From assembly GCA_036250195.1 (NCBI GenBank), contig JAVHZZ010000004.1:319696128-319760127 (forward strand): a stretch of 64,000 bases of DNA, written 5' to 3'. The position numbers and the translations under genes were made by a program. The notes beneath the pieces were generated by a model. It saw only the letters and a program-made list of their open reading frames with translations, did no database searches and was not told the DNA's origin. Below are positions 1-10,900 of the stretch, one piece after another (the first letter of the stretch is position 1; each line of letters begins with the position of its first letter). Source of the DNA: Mixophyes australis. Its lineage: Eukaryota > Chordata > Amphibia > Anura > Limnodynastidae.

Positions 1-870
1 TGGGCTCTGCTGTGCAGTGCACTAGGCCACCTGAGAATAGATGCTATTGCACACTGGGCCCCTGGAAACAGGCTCCATATTATACACTAGCCATCAGGGA
101 ATAGGCTCTATGTTATACACTGGTCACCAGGGAATGGGCTCTACATTATACACTGGTCACCAGGGAATGGGCTCTACATTATACACTGGTCACCAGGGAA
201 TGGTGTCTACATTATACACTGGTCACCAGGGAATGGGCTCTACATTATATACACTGGTCACCAGGGAATGGTGTCTACATTATACACTGGTCACCAGGGA
301 ATGGGCTCTACATTATATACTGGTCACCAGGGAATGGGCTCTACATCATACACTGGTCATCAGGGAATGGTGTCTACATCATATACTGGTCACCAGGGAA
401 TGGGCTCTACATTATACACTGGTCACCAGGGAATGGCCTCTACATTATACACTGGTCACCAGGGAATGGGTTCTACATTATACACTGGTCACAAGGGAAT
501 GGACTCTATATTATACACTGGTCACCAGGGAATGGGCTTTACATTATACCCTGGTCACCAGGGAATGGGCTCTACATTATACACTGGCCATCAGGGAATG
601 GGCTCTACATTATGCACTGGCCATCAGGGAATGGGCTCTACATTATACACTGGCCATCAGGGAATGGGCTCTACATTGTACAGTGGCCATAAGGGAATAG
701 GCTCTACATTATACACTGGCCATCAGGGAATGGGCTTAACATTAAACACTGGCCATCAGGGAATGGGCTCTACATTGTACACTGGTCATCAGGGAATGGG
801 CTCTATATTTAAACTGGGTCCAAGGGAATGGGCTTTACATTGTACACTGGCCACCAGGGAATGAGTTTTA
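1..870. repeat. 33-bp minisatellite array
   Basis: About 25 tandem copies of a 33-bp unit built around TACACTGGTCACCAGGGAAT. The array begins before or at the window edge and decays after about 870. Because 33 is a multiple of three, the array stays open in more than one frame and reads as an 11-residue repeat (core YTGHQGMGSTL). Some units vary by 1-2 bp (GGTCACC against GGCCATC), and variants cluster along the array, as expected from local duplication. No promoter, start context or non-repeat coding flank is visible, so I read it as non-coding satellite DNA. Confidence 0.9.
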
Positions 871-1585
871 TTATACACTGAGAAATGGGCTCTGTATTTT
901 ATGTGGATCACTAGACAATGGGCTTTGTAGGCTATGGCTGTATAATATAATAGTTACCAGACAAAGTTTTTTATAGTGTACTAGTCACCAGATTATACAT
1001 TCTTTATTGTATACTAAAAATTAGGCACTTGGATCAGAACTTTACACTAGCCACTAGAGACTACATTGTACACCAGAAAAAAGGGTTTGTATCATTTTCT
1101 TTAATAAAGGAATGGGATTTGGGGTCCCTGTACTGTATATTGTGGGAGATCACTGATCTGGTACAATTTGTAGGAGTCACGCCTGGTATAATGTGAGAAG
1201 ACACTGCTTGGACTTGTGTGTGGGGCACTGTTGGGTAATATATAAATAGTAATGGTGACAATAGGAAATGGGGCTTGCTGATGACATGATGAGTACATTT
1301 TGCCAACTTTGCCTAGGGTGCCAAAGCAGATTGTCTTACCACTCAATGTACAGATTCTTCTTTTGCTCTTCTGTCAGGATGGACCACCACCATTTTCAGT
1401 TTATCAGTTAGGTAACATGATCATATGATGCTTGTTATATACAGAAGCATGGATGATGGTGGCTTTTCTGACTTTGTATCTTTTTTCCATTGAAATAACT
1501 TTTTTCTTATATAGAAACTCAATGGGTAATATCCTATGTCGTAGGATATTCCATTTACACTTTTTATTATACAAAAATGCCATTT
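871..1585. other. AT-rich spacer, no gene
   Basis: Decaying edge of the minisatellite followed by unique-looking AT-rich sequence. Short frames here have no recognisable domain. I see nothing else. Confidence 0.6.
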
Positions 1586-1593
1586 ATTGTGAG

Positions 1594-1983
1594 CAGGGCC
1601 CTCTTAACAACATTTGGGGCCCCCGGGCAAAGCAGTGCACCGGGGCCCCTATATATATAAAAGAAAATAAAAAATGATTAAATATATGGGCCCTGCAGCC
1701 CAGGGGGCCCGTCAGAGGCAGCGAGAGAAAAAAGTTCCTCCTCCGTGCTGCACTCCGCAATGGATGTCGGGCGGGCGTGATGACGCCACGCCCGACATGC
1801 ACTGCGAGCGCAGCGCGGAGGAGGAGACCATGGAGGGAGCCGGATCGCCAGCTGAGAGCAAGGTTAGTATTTTCTTCTTCTTTTTTTCAGGAACTTTTTT
1901 TTTTTAGCTGCCTCTGATGGGCCCCCTGGGCTGCAGCGCCCCCGGGCACCTGCCCATCGTGCCCTATGGAAGAGACGGCCCTG
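1594..1983 (+). mobile_element. Non-autonomous hAT-like element, 390 bp
   Basis: The termini CAGGGCC and GGCCCTG are inverted, and the element is flanked by an exact 8-bp direct repeat ATTGTGAG (1586-1593 and 1984-1991). An 8-bp TSD is the hallmark of the hAT superfamily. The interior has no transposase. It carries a GC-rich imperfect palindrome (about 1740-1835) followed by a GGTTAGTATTTTCTTC stretch. The subterminal sequence at the right end (CCCATCGTGCCCTATGGAAG) recurs inverted at 35220-35250, showing that this element and the one at 35213-36665 belong to one family. Confidence 0.85.
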
Positions 1984-1991
1984 ATTGTGAG

Positions 1992-3491
1992 GTGAATTTT
2001 TTTTGCTCATTTTACAATATTTGTGACTATTATATTGTTTAGGTGGATAAAAAAAACTGTGTTACTAAAAATACCATGCAGTTGTGCAGTGAGAAAATGT
2101 TTATTTTGTTTTGCTCTTTTGCGCCTAACTTTTTTGTTGTGAGCAAACTTATGTGCACAACTCCAAGTGCAAAAATTTGCCCAGGATTTTCAACTGTCTC
2201 AGGTAAGACTGAAACCTATTTGTGAGCCGTGTGCCACCTGGGCAACATGAAACCATAGTCCATACAGTACACTGTATGTAATAAAGGCTATTAGTGTAGT
2301 GTGTTTCTAATCAAAGACTGGTAAACATGGCACCTCATTTTTTTTTTGGGGGGGGGGGGAGGTGCAAAGTACAAGAGTAAACCAAAAGAAGCAAACTCCT
2401 TATGCCACACTAAATGATTCCAGTGTCTTCAGTAGATTAAGAACTTACTTGTCTCAGGATCAGGGGCACCGAGAGGGGGTGGGTAGGTACAAAGTATGGA
2501 GATCCAGGCATGCCCAGGGGCCTTGGAAATCCTATGTAGTGGGAGGAGTCACCAATCTGGTGTGGCTTCTCCCTCTTTGGTGAATATGAAAGGGGCCCCA
2601 AGAAGCTCCTTACAGGGGGCCAAAATTCCTCTTGGTGGCCCAAGTCAATGTTGCCCTAGAAGCAGCAAGCAACCTCATTTAAGTATGACTCTTTGAAGAT
2701 GACTGAAGTCAAAATTATTAAGGCATTCATGTAAGCTTCTCACCTGAGGACCACACTAACTCTCTCACCACATCATAAATGTTTCTTCACAATGACATAT
2801 ATGCAAAGTGTTTATCATGAAATGATACCTGCTAACATTTCCAATTGACAAATTACACCATGCCCATAATCCACCCAAAACACATACCGATCTGCCATAA
2901 TCAGGCCCATCTAAGTTGTGGCACTCCATTTTTGGGTTGCAAAAGTTTAGCAAATATGAGCAGGACTCCATTAAATCCAGTGTTGTTCGGTTGAATGGAT
3001 ATGCAGATGTGCTGACAGGAACTCCATTCAGTGCAGTAAATGGAGTATTACCTCTTTTATTTCTTAAAACTGTTTTGCAGATAAAGGAATATGTGTAATG
3101 CACCTCTGTATGAAACTAAATTCATGCTGCCAACTTATTTGGACTGTATTAGTGGCGACACAATTATCAACTATGGCTATGTAAGACTTGTTCCAGGTTT
3201 GACTTTGCTTAGAGTCATGTTTGTCATTTTTATGTACCCCATGTAACGTCTTTTGTTATCTGTTGAGGAACAAAAATCCTGCAAACAACGTCTATTTAAT
3301 TTTTTTTCATATATGTAAATCAAGTACTCCTGTTTTCTATATTTCAACATACTTTGTCATTTATTATAAAAGATCAGTGGATATTTGTTTCTATCTTTGT
3401 ACCTGAACTTTATACAATTTCATTAGTCTTATAGTTTGCTATAATTGCAGATGTATTCTTATTTCTTTAAGTGAAAATCCAGTCAATATAT
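1992..3491. other. Spacer with possible old transposon fragments
   Basis: No convincing gene. A CAGGGGCACCGAGAGGGGG stretch at about 2460 resembles a hAT terminus, but I could not find the partner end. The 112-codon minus frame at 2765-3103 has no domain I know and no supporting signal. The remainder is AT-rich. Confidence 0.4.
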
Positions 3492-3800
3492 TTAGGGGGG
3501 AGATCAATTGACCGTGGGTTGTTTTTTTATCGACGGGTTAAAAAAAAATACCTGCGCAAGTTTTGAGCCGTTGACGCAACCGCGTAAAAAATCGTGCAAT
3601 TCAATTGTAAAACAGGTAAGCCGGCCCCCGCGCATTAATCATTGATGCTTGCGAATTTTTGGAGGTGTGAAGGGGAGGGTTTAACGCGGTCATCTATAAT
3701 AAGAAGAAATGCATTGGCATACATTTTATTGCATTACACAACCTTTCTAATTTATAATATCTATATACAGTACTTTCTTTTACTATGCAATCATCTATAC

Positions 3801-4026
3801 CAGTGTTTCACAAACTCAGTCCTCAGGGATCCCTAAGAGTGCACGTTTTCCATATCTCTTTGCTGGAGCACAGGTGTAATCATTACTGACTGACACATTG
3901 TAACAGATCCACAGGTGGTATAATTACAATGTGTCAGTCAGTAATGAATACACCTGTGCTCCAGCAAAGAGATATGGAAAACATGCACTGTTAGGGGTCC
4001 CTGAGGACTGAGTTTGGGAAACACTG
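3801..4026. mobile_element. Foldback hAT MITE, 226 bp
   Basis: Ends CAGTGTTTCACAAACTCAG and CTGAGTTTGGGAAACACTG are inverted. The two halves pair along almost the whole length: the GTTTTCCATATCTCTTTGCT arm near 3850 is mirrored near 3970. Flanks ATCTATAC (3793-3800) and ACCTATAC (4027-4034) form an 8-bp TSD with one mismatch. Non-coding; it would depend on a hAT transposase from elsewhere. Confidence 0.85.
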
Positions 4027-4254
4027 ACCTATACCATGACAAAGCACATTAATACATACATATTAGTACATATAAAAGAAAATCACCTTTTTCATGTTAT
4101 GCATTATTGATAAACATAATTTATCTTTTTTGTACACTATTACATGATTTCAAATAGTTTTCTTATGTTTTTAATTTTTTGCACAGCTATGAGAGGTGCG
4201 AGATAAAACTGGAGATTTGACAGTTTACCGCACCGCGTTAAAAAACAATTGAAT

Positions 4255-4305
4255 CATCATCAACAACATTTATTTATATAGTGCCAGCAAATTCCGTAGC
4301 ACTTT
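4255..4305 (-). mobile_element. Short LINE/SINE 3' tail fragment
   Basis: A 51-bp piece with the TTTATTTATATAGTGCC signature, also found at the tail of the V-SINE copies elsewhere in the window. It is flanked by an exact 10-bp direct repeat ACAATTGAAT (4245-4254 and 4306-4315). A variable-length TSD and a bare 3' tail fit target-primed reverse transcription with extreme 5' truncation. Confidence 0.65.
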
Positions 4306-4355
4306 ACAATTGAATAGCTTTTAACGCTTCTCCCTCCCTCCCTGTGCTTTCAATG

Positions 4356-4694
4356 GATCTTCTACTTGTCTGCGATAGGACCGTTTGTGCAAATAAACCG
4401 CTGCATTAAAAATGTAATTGAATATCGGGTAAAGTTAACCTGCTCTAAAATGAGTGAAAACTGCGTTAAAATGACTTAACACAGTGTAAAAAAAAAACCT
4501 GCGGTCAATTGAATTGCCCCCTATGATCTTCTACTTGTCCTCGAAAGAACCATTTGTGCAAAAAAAAAAAGGCTGCTTTAAAAATGTAATTGAATATTGG
4601 GTAAAGTTAACTCGCTCTAAAATGAGTGAAAACCGTTCTAAAATGATTTAACGCGGAGGAAAATTAAAAACCCGTGGTCAATTGAATTGCCTCC
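4356..4694. repeat. Tandem duplication of the MITE right arm
   Basis: Two direct copies, period about 169 bp, both starting GATCTTCTACTTGTC and ending GGTCAATTGAATTGCC. Scattered substitutions between them show that the duplication is not recent. Confidence 0.8.
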
Positions 4695-4697
4695 TTA

Positions 4698-5555
4698 GGG
4701 TGTTCTTTCCCATCCTCACCAGAATAACTGTCAGTTTAATGCAGGACTGGTCATCTGATAAACTGAGGGTCAAATAGTTCAGACAGACAGACAGACAGAC
4801 AGATAGATAGATACTGTTTTTACTTTTTGTGTTTTGGTCATATACTGTAATACAGGACATTGAACATGTTTCCAGAATCTAACTAATGAGGCCATGTGGA
4901 ATCTTTCCATTGTTATACTGACATTAGAGGGATTTTGTCTATGTTATGTGTGACTTCACAATTTAGAGAATGTATCTGATTCCATTAAAAAGACTTTCCC
5001 ATTGTTATGTTGCTAAGTTTTCAAAAACAATTCTACAATAATTCACTTCAGACACCCATTAAATGTGTCAACAGTACTGCAAATGTTACACATTAAAAAT
5101 GCTTAGATACAGATTTATAACTAGTCTCAGCATGTCATATCAGTATTTATAATAGAGTCTGAAATAGAAGCTGAAAAGTCTCCTTAAATTACATGTTTAC
5201 AGTTCAAAAAGTAAATGTAATTCTTTGCCTATTTTGTATACATGTCTAGTACACACACCTAACTTAGCCCACTGTTTTCGGTCAGTCTGAGATGGAATTG
5301 TGACTCTTTGTTGGTCCAATTTCCATATCTCATGCACTTTAGGTGCAAAAGCTTACCTTAACATTGCTTAACTGTGTTCTTTAGACAATACTACTACATT
5401 CAATAAAGTTTAACTTATTAGGATTGTTTATTGCTCATTTGCCACTAATTTTGTAATTAAAGAACCTAGTGAAGTAAGGAAAAACACGCGATGTGTTCCA
5501 TAATTGTTTCAGGTTTGACTTTTACTTACATTGCTAATCAACGAACATGTGTAAT
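4698..5555. other. Unique AT-rich spacer
   Basis: Contains a short GACA/GATA microsatellite at about 4780-4812. No open frame or element of note otherwise. Confidence 0.6.
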
Positions 5556-6868
5556 GCTGGGTACACACTACAGTGTTTCCAGCCAATTATCATGCAATCA
5601 CACGATAAACGACCGTTCAGCCTGATATCACATTAGTGTGTACAGCCCAACGAGGAACGATTGTCATTCCAAAGTACTTTGCATCATTTCATTTGAATTT
5701 TAAACTGGACTAAAAATCTCGTTCAGCGATGGAACGATGTAGATCCAATTCTGCAGTGTGTATGCACTCACAACCAGCAGTGTCCAAAGATCTCTATGAA
5801 GTGTGCAGAGTCACAATCTTTTCAGCCAATAGTTATGACAGATGAAGAGCACATATCTGAATATAAATCTTGTAAAACATGTATAGTGTGTGTCACGAAC
5901 GCCCAGCCTGTCCCAGATACAGCATTCTGAACAGCTGGCCGTGACAGGCGTCACCTTAGTCACTTAGCAATGAATACACCTTTTCTGCCACCACAAAGGA
6001 TTTATGATGCTGTCCTTACGTTCACCAGAACCACTTATTAATTATTCACACTTAAATCATATACACATGTAGCATGAGCCTCCCTGGACTTGGTAAGTTC
6101 ACAAAGAATCACGGAGAACACACTAGATTAAATTTATTTAATCTGAAAAATGGTTCCAAGGATTAGCTACAAAAATTAATAACAAGACATACAATATATT
6201 TGTACAAATAAGTTTCAGAAAATAAAATAGAAAATAATTTCAGAGTTACTACTTACTAGTTAAGATCTGGTGTGTGAGGGAACACAATTGAGGAAAATGG
6301 GACATTTCAGTCTTGATAGACCCCCCCCTCATGAAAATGCACACGTCACAAGCACACAGAAAATTTTAAAACTTTTTTTCCACATAACTTCTACCCCCAC
6401 CTTTGGAGTTTAGCTGTCAATAAGGACAAATTTATATCCCAAATGTCACAGGGCCTTCGAAGTGAGCTAGGGATGTCCTGAAATCGGAATGTTCACAGGA
6501 CCTTATTTCCCTCCTTTGCTCGTTCTGCTTGGCTAGATGGTTTACAACTTTGGGGCATCAAACTCCTCCAAGATCCTATCTCTCCCTGGTCTGGATATTT
6601 TGAATTAATGACACTTGCATAAATTCAATCTCATTTCATCTAGCAAAGCACACGTTGAGATTACATTACAAGATTACATACAATATGCATTGTCATACAT
6701 ATATTCAACAGAAAATAACAATCCATCATTAGATATACTACATAATCGTTACAGTGTGTATGCATGTATGCATGAATCGGCATGCTGAACGTGAATTTCT
6801 TTTTCTGTCGTTGTCAAGATCGGTAAAAATGCCACATCAGGAGAAAATTTTTGTAGCGTGTACCCAGC
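5556..6868. mobile_element. Inverted-repeat element (GGGTACACACTAC family), copy 1
   Basis: Left end GCTGGGTACACACTACAG is mirrored at the right end as GTAGCGTGTACCCAGC. With the LTR insert (5891-6753) removed, about 450 bp remain, a MITE size. The superfamily is uncertain because I could not define a TSD. Related ends occur at about 8864 and 10217, and an isolated one at about 50041. Confidence 0.65.
5891..6753. mobile_element. Solo LTR, 863 bp
   Basis: Begins TGTCACGAAC and ends TCGTTACA (TG...CA), flanked by a 5-bp direct repeat GTGTG (5886-5890 and 6754-6758), as for Gypsy/ERV-type integration. No second LTR or internal coding region is present, so it is probably the product of LTR-LTR recombination. 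It splits the inverted-repeat element at 5556-6868. GTGTG is low in complexity, so the TSD alone is weak support. Confidence 0.55.
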
Positions 6869-8863
6869 CTTGTGTTATCTACAACGATTTTATTAACGAC
6901 TGAAAAAAAAAAGTCCTAATCATCATGCTGATTCATGCATACACACTATACATATTTTAATAGATTTACCCTCAGATCTGTGCTCTTCAACTGTAATAAC
7001 CGTCGGCTGAAAAGATCATGACTCTGTGTCACTCACCGGACTGTGAGTGCTACTTCTAAGGTAGCTAGGAACCTTGTCCGTCCATTATAATGAGGTACTG
7101 CGCATGTGCAGTCCCTTCTAACCTTCAGTTCTGTTCCTTTAACTTAATTGGCTGATCAGGCAACACTCCCTATATTAAGCACCTGTGGTCAATACCACAT
7201 GGCCTGATCTTGGAGTCTCATTCCTCATGAGTCTCTGAAGGTGTTCCAGTGCCTCCTCGTGTCTTCAGCTTATGCTGATTCCTGTTTGCCGTTTGTGGTT
7301 TCCAGACCACTTCTACTCCTCGTGTTCCTAGTGACTTCAGCAGCTGATTCCTTTCCGCTGTCTCCGTGTATCTACAGTTACAGATTACTGCAAACTCTCC
7401 TGTGTTTCATCGTGACTCCAGCAGCTGATTCCTATCTGCTGCCTCCGTATATCTACAGTTACAGATTACTTCAAGCTCTCCTGTGTTTCATCGTGACTCC
7501 AGCAGCTGATTCCTATCCGCTGCCTCCGTGTGTCTAACAAGTTACAGATCTCTCCAACTCTCCTGTGTTACATCGCTACTGTTCCAGCTGATTCCTGTTA
7601 GCTACTTCAGCGTGTCTACAGAGTACTGCTCGTCTCAGCGCTCCAGTCTGCATTCTACCTGCCGTCAGCTGACCCGCTGCCTACTGCTTCTACAGTGTGT
7701 CCATTTGTGTCAACTTGCCTGTTAGCATCGAGTTTACGCTCCTCGGCTTCCAGCTCTGCTACATCGCTTCAGTTCTCCCGTGGTCTCCTGCTGTTCAATT
7801 CGATATACTACTGCTTCCTGAGTATTTTGTCGTCCTTGCTGGCCTACCTACAGTGCGCTGCACCTACCTGCCGCTTCCATTCTGCAAGGACTTCTCATCT
7901 CGTCAGTTCCCTGCCGCTCAGGTATCCCTGCAGCTATCTCCAACAGCCTGCTCATCTGAACCACGGTATGCATACTTCTCATTGACTGTGCTGGTGTATT
8001 GCATATCCATCTGGACTGAGTTGTTCTCCTCCGGAGTTTCCATCCTCTGAGACTATTGCTATTATTGACTGTGTTTCCTTTTGCTGGACTATTCTAGTGA
8101 CTTTGTTTATCTGTGCAGTGCTGTTCATTCATTATTATTATTGTGTGCAGTTCAACATGGGATCAAGTTCAGTGTACCGGTGTAGACTCTGCATTGCATT
8201 TATCTCCTCGTGTCCTTCCTCACATATATATTCAGTGGTACAACTTGCTAGAGGCAGACCACTGATTCCTGTTTCCCTGTGTCACCAGTTGCATATATCC
8301 TCTCACATAAGCAGTGGTACAACTTGCTACACGCAGACCACTGACTTCCCCGTTACCTTCACCTGGATTCCATTCCTTCACTACAGACAGCGGTACAACT
8401 TGCTATACGCAGACCGCTGACTTCCACCTCCTTATTACTCCTGGACATTCATTCTCACTATAGCAGTGGTACAACTTGCCATGCGCAGACCACTGACTAC
8501 CCTCACGTGTCCTTGTCCATCCGAATCCTCGTGTTCAGTTACCTATTGTTTACCAGTGCTGCTAGTCATAGACTTTCTGAGCATTCTCTAACCATCTGCT
8601 GTTTCCAGTTCCCTTATCACCCTGCCACCAGAGTTTCATATACCAACTCTACTGCTCTGATAAGACCATCAGCGGGTGATACTGGGTAAAGACTCCTAGT
8701 GCCCGTGACACTCTGTAAACTCTATGATGGTGAGTGCATACACACTGCAGGATTGGAAGAATGTCATTCCATAGCTGAACGAGCTTTATAATTCTGCTGA
8801 ACAGTCAAAACAAACGATGGTCGGTGCTTTGGAACGACTATCGTTCATTGTCTAAGGCTGGGT
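6869..8863. mobile_element. GGGTACACACTAC family, copy 2, inverted, split by an LTR
   Basis: Sequence on both sides of the LTR at 7027-8710 (about 6945-7026 and 8711-8860) matches the reverse complement of copy 1. For example, GTGAGTGCATACACACTGCAG near 8731 mirrors CTGCAGTGTGTATGCACTCAC near 5752. Copies 1 and 2 therefore lie in opposite orientation. Confidence 0.6.
7027..8710. mobile_element. Long solo LTR, 1684 bp, with internal repeats
   Basis: Starts TGTCACTCACC and ends GCCCGTGACA, with a perfect 5-bp TSD CTCTG (7022-7026 and 8711-8715) and matching inverted tips TGTCAC/GTGACA. Inside, near 7320-7540, three roughly 80-bp direct repeats carry GACTCCAGCAGCTGATTCCT. Near 8240-8500, at least four units carry GTGGTACAACTTGC followed by CAGACC. 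The open frames inside are Ser/Cys-rich and repeat-driven; I do not consider them genes. No internal region remains. Confidence 0.75.
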
Positions 8864-10219
8864 ACACACTACAGAAATTTTCAACCAATGTGTTATCTAT
8901 GACTCTTTACCTACGATTTAAGTTCCGATCGGTTGGTTGATTCTTCTGCACACACTATAGCGAAAGTTCAGAATGATAGAAAGAAGAAAGACACAGTGAT
9001 ATTTGTAGTCCTTCTGGTGATGGGAAAGGTGTGGTCGTGAAGATGGCAAAGCTGAACGAATATTTTAAAGAATTAAGGGCCAACATCAATGATGTTAAAA
9101 AGAAGTTCAAGAAACTGGAGAAAAATGTCCTAGAATTGTTTGAAGTAAATGAGAAAATTATGTCAGAATGCAGTAGCCATGCTACACGTTAGACAGGTAA
9201 GAATTCTGTGAATTAAGAAGTTCTATTTTTTCTATTTTTTCCTGTCCTTTTCAGTGGATATTGTGAAAAAAAAATGTTATTTATCACAACTGTTTGGTTC
9301 ATTTGGTACACTTTCAAGAAAAATATAGTTCAAATAAATGCAAAAACAATTAACATGTTCAATACACATCTATGGTCTTTGGGATACAAACATGTGTAGA
9401 TGCAGGCAAGAAATTATCCTAGGAGACATATATAATACACGTCTATAGAATACACAGCTCTGTGCTTTTGTTCTGCTGTATAATTATGCAAGGAGACATA
9501 TGCAATATACATCTATACAACACACAAATACACAGCTCTGTGCTACACAAGATGAACACAGGTGTATAATTATGCAAAGAGACATAAGCAATACACATCT
9601 ATTAAATTGCTTCCTGCACAGGCATAACACAGTTCTATACACCTACAGGTTTTACTGTCTATAATATGTAAAATAAATATGCACACATATAAGAATATTA
9701 TGTTATTTTATTTTAATAGTAATTACATATAATAATTACAAATCAAATTTAAGGTCACATATTACTTCTGGAAATACATAAAACTGTATTGAGAATATGC
9801 ATTTTCATATGTGGTAGGAATACATCTTGTATACACTTGCACACATTCATGTCATATGGAACGTTCTAAACAGGTTTACTATTGCTTCGCCATTAAAAGC
9901 ACATTATTCCCAATTAACTAACGTTGTGAGACCATACCTGGTGGGAGAGGTAAGGACATCAGAAATTTTGATGTTTGAGGAACTATCGGCACTTGGTCAA
10001 AGAATCAGTCGTGATTTCATACACACTGCAGGATCGGAAGGAGCTTGGAAGGAGGTTATTAGGTTTAACAACCAACCAACTCAGTCGACAATCTGTGCTT
10101 TGGCCCAACTATCAGTCATCGTGTCAGTGTACACGCTACTGTAATATTGGGCCGAGCAGTCGGTTTACGGTTGTTTGGGCTCAAAATTGGCTGAAAACAC
10201 TGTAGTGTGTACCCAACTT
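8864..10219. mobile_element. GGGTACACACTAC family, copy 3
   Basis: Left end CTGGGTACACACTACAGAAA and right end CACTGTAGTGTGTACCCAAC are inverted over about 35 bp with mismatches. At about 1.36 kb it is longer than the other copies without their inserts and includes a 49-codon frame at 9043-9192. No TSD is clear. Confidence 0.6.
9043..9192 (+). CDS. Small Lys-rich open frame in element copy 3, unrecognised
   Basis: An ATG-started 49-codon frame ending in TAG. The predicted peptide begins MAKLNEYFKELRANINDVKK and is rich in Lys, Glu, Leu and Asn, with heptad-like hydrophobic spacing that could form a short coiled coil. It sits inside an inverted-repeat transposon, so it may be a captured exon fragment or part of a transposase. 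I see no promoter and cannot assign a family. It could also be chance. Confidence 0.25.
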   Translation: MAKLNEYFKELRANINDVKKKFKKLEKNVLELFEVNEKIMSECSSHATR

Positions 10220-10900
10220 TACTGTTGCAAAGACCACACAGAAATTGTGTCATTTACTTACATTGTTAATCAGTGTGCATATGTAAGCGATGCAAAGAGT
10301 GCTCATGAATATGGAAGCAGTTTCACATTGAAAATCTGTTCTAAGAAACTGTCTAATATAGTATAAATACTATTAATAATAATATTACTACTATGCATTG
10401 ATAAAGCTTTAGATAATTGGCACTGTATATATATTTGCTATGCTGATGAGTACAATCTATTATTCTCTGTAGAAAGGCTGGCTGGCGTTTACTTCAGTGG
10501 GATTATTAATAACAAGTCTGCAGCTGAAGCAAAAAAATATATTTCCCACAATCACAATTTTATTTACAATATCTTTATTTCTGACAAGTTCTAAAAATGT
10601 TTAAATATATAGGCCTACAAAGACCGGGAGTCCGCATGAAAATACAATGAGAAGAATTGTCAGGTTGAAGCAGATCTCTCCTCGTTATCACTATAAGATC
10701 AGGCCAAACAAGGCTACTAAACGCAGTATAAACAGGACAGGGTCGGACAGTTACTGCTGGTCATAAAGCTTTTACAGATTCATAAGAAGCAAAATTCATG
10801 ACCCTGGATTGTGACACTACTTCCCTTTACCAGAACATCCTACAGAAGTTCCTAAACAGTATCTTAGAGGACATTCATGTAGCATCTGTACTACAGAATC
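10220..10900. other. AT-rich spacer
   Basis: No gene or terminal repeat that I can define. Confidence 0.5.

Larger units (their letters stand above)
3495..4694. mobile_element. Harbinger-type MITE, TTA target duplication
   Basis: Terminal inverted sequences GGGGGGAGATCAATTGACC on the left and GGTCAATTGAATTGCCTCC on the right are flanked by TTA (3492-3494 and 4695-4697), the TSD typical of PIF/Harbinger. There is no transposase. The right arm exists as two direct copies of about 169 bp (4356-4524 and 4525-4694), each ending in the same terminal sequence, so the element has duplicated its own end. A hAT MITE (3801-4026) and a short LINE/SINE tail (4255-4305) are inserted in it. Confidence 0.7.

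Noticed and set aside
2765..3103. 112-codon minus frame
   Set aside because: No domain and no start support; composition like the surrounding AT-rich DNA.
7241..8420. Chain of Ser/Cys/Leu-rich plus-strand frames resembling a membrane protein
   Set aside because: They lie wholly inside a solo LTR with TSD and follow its internal repeats; frames shift between repeats.
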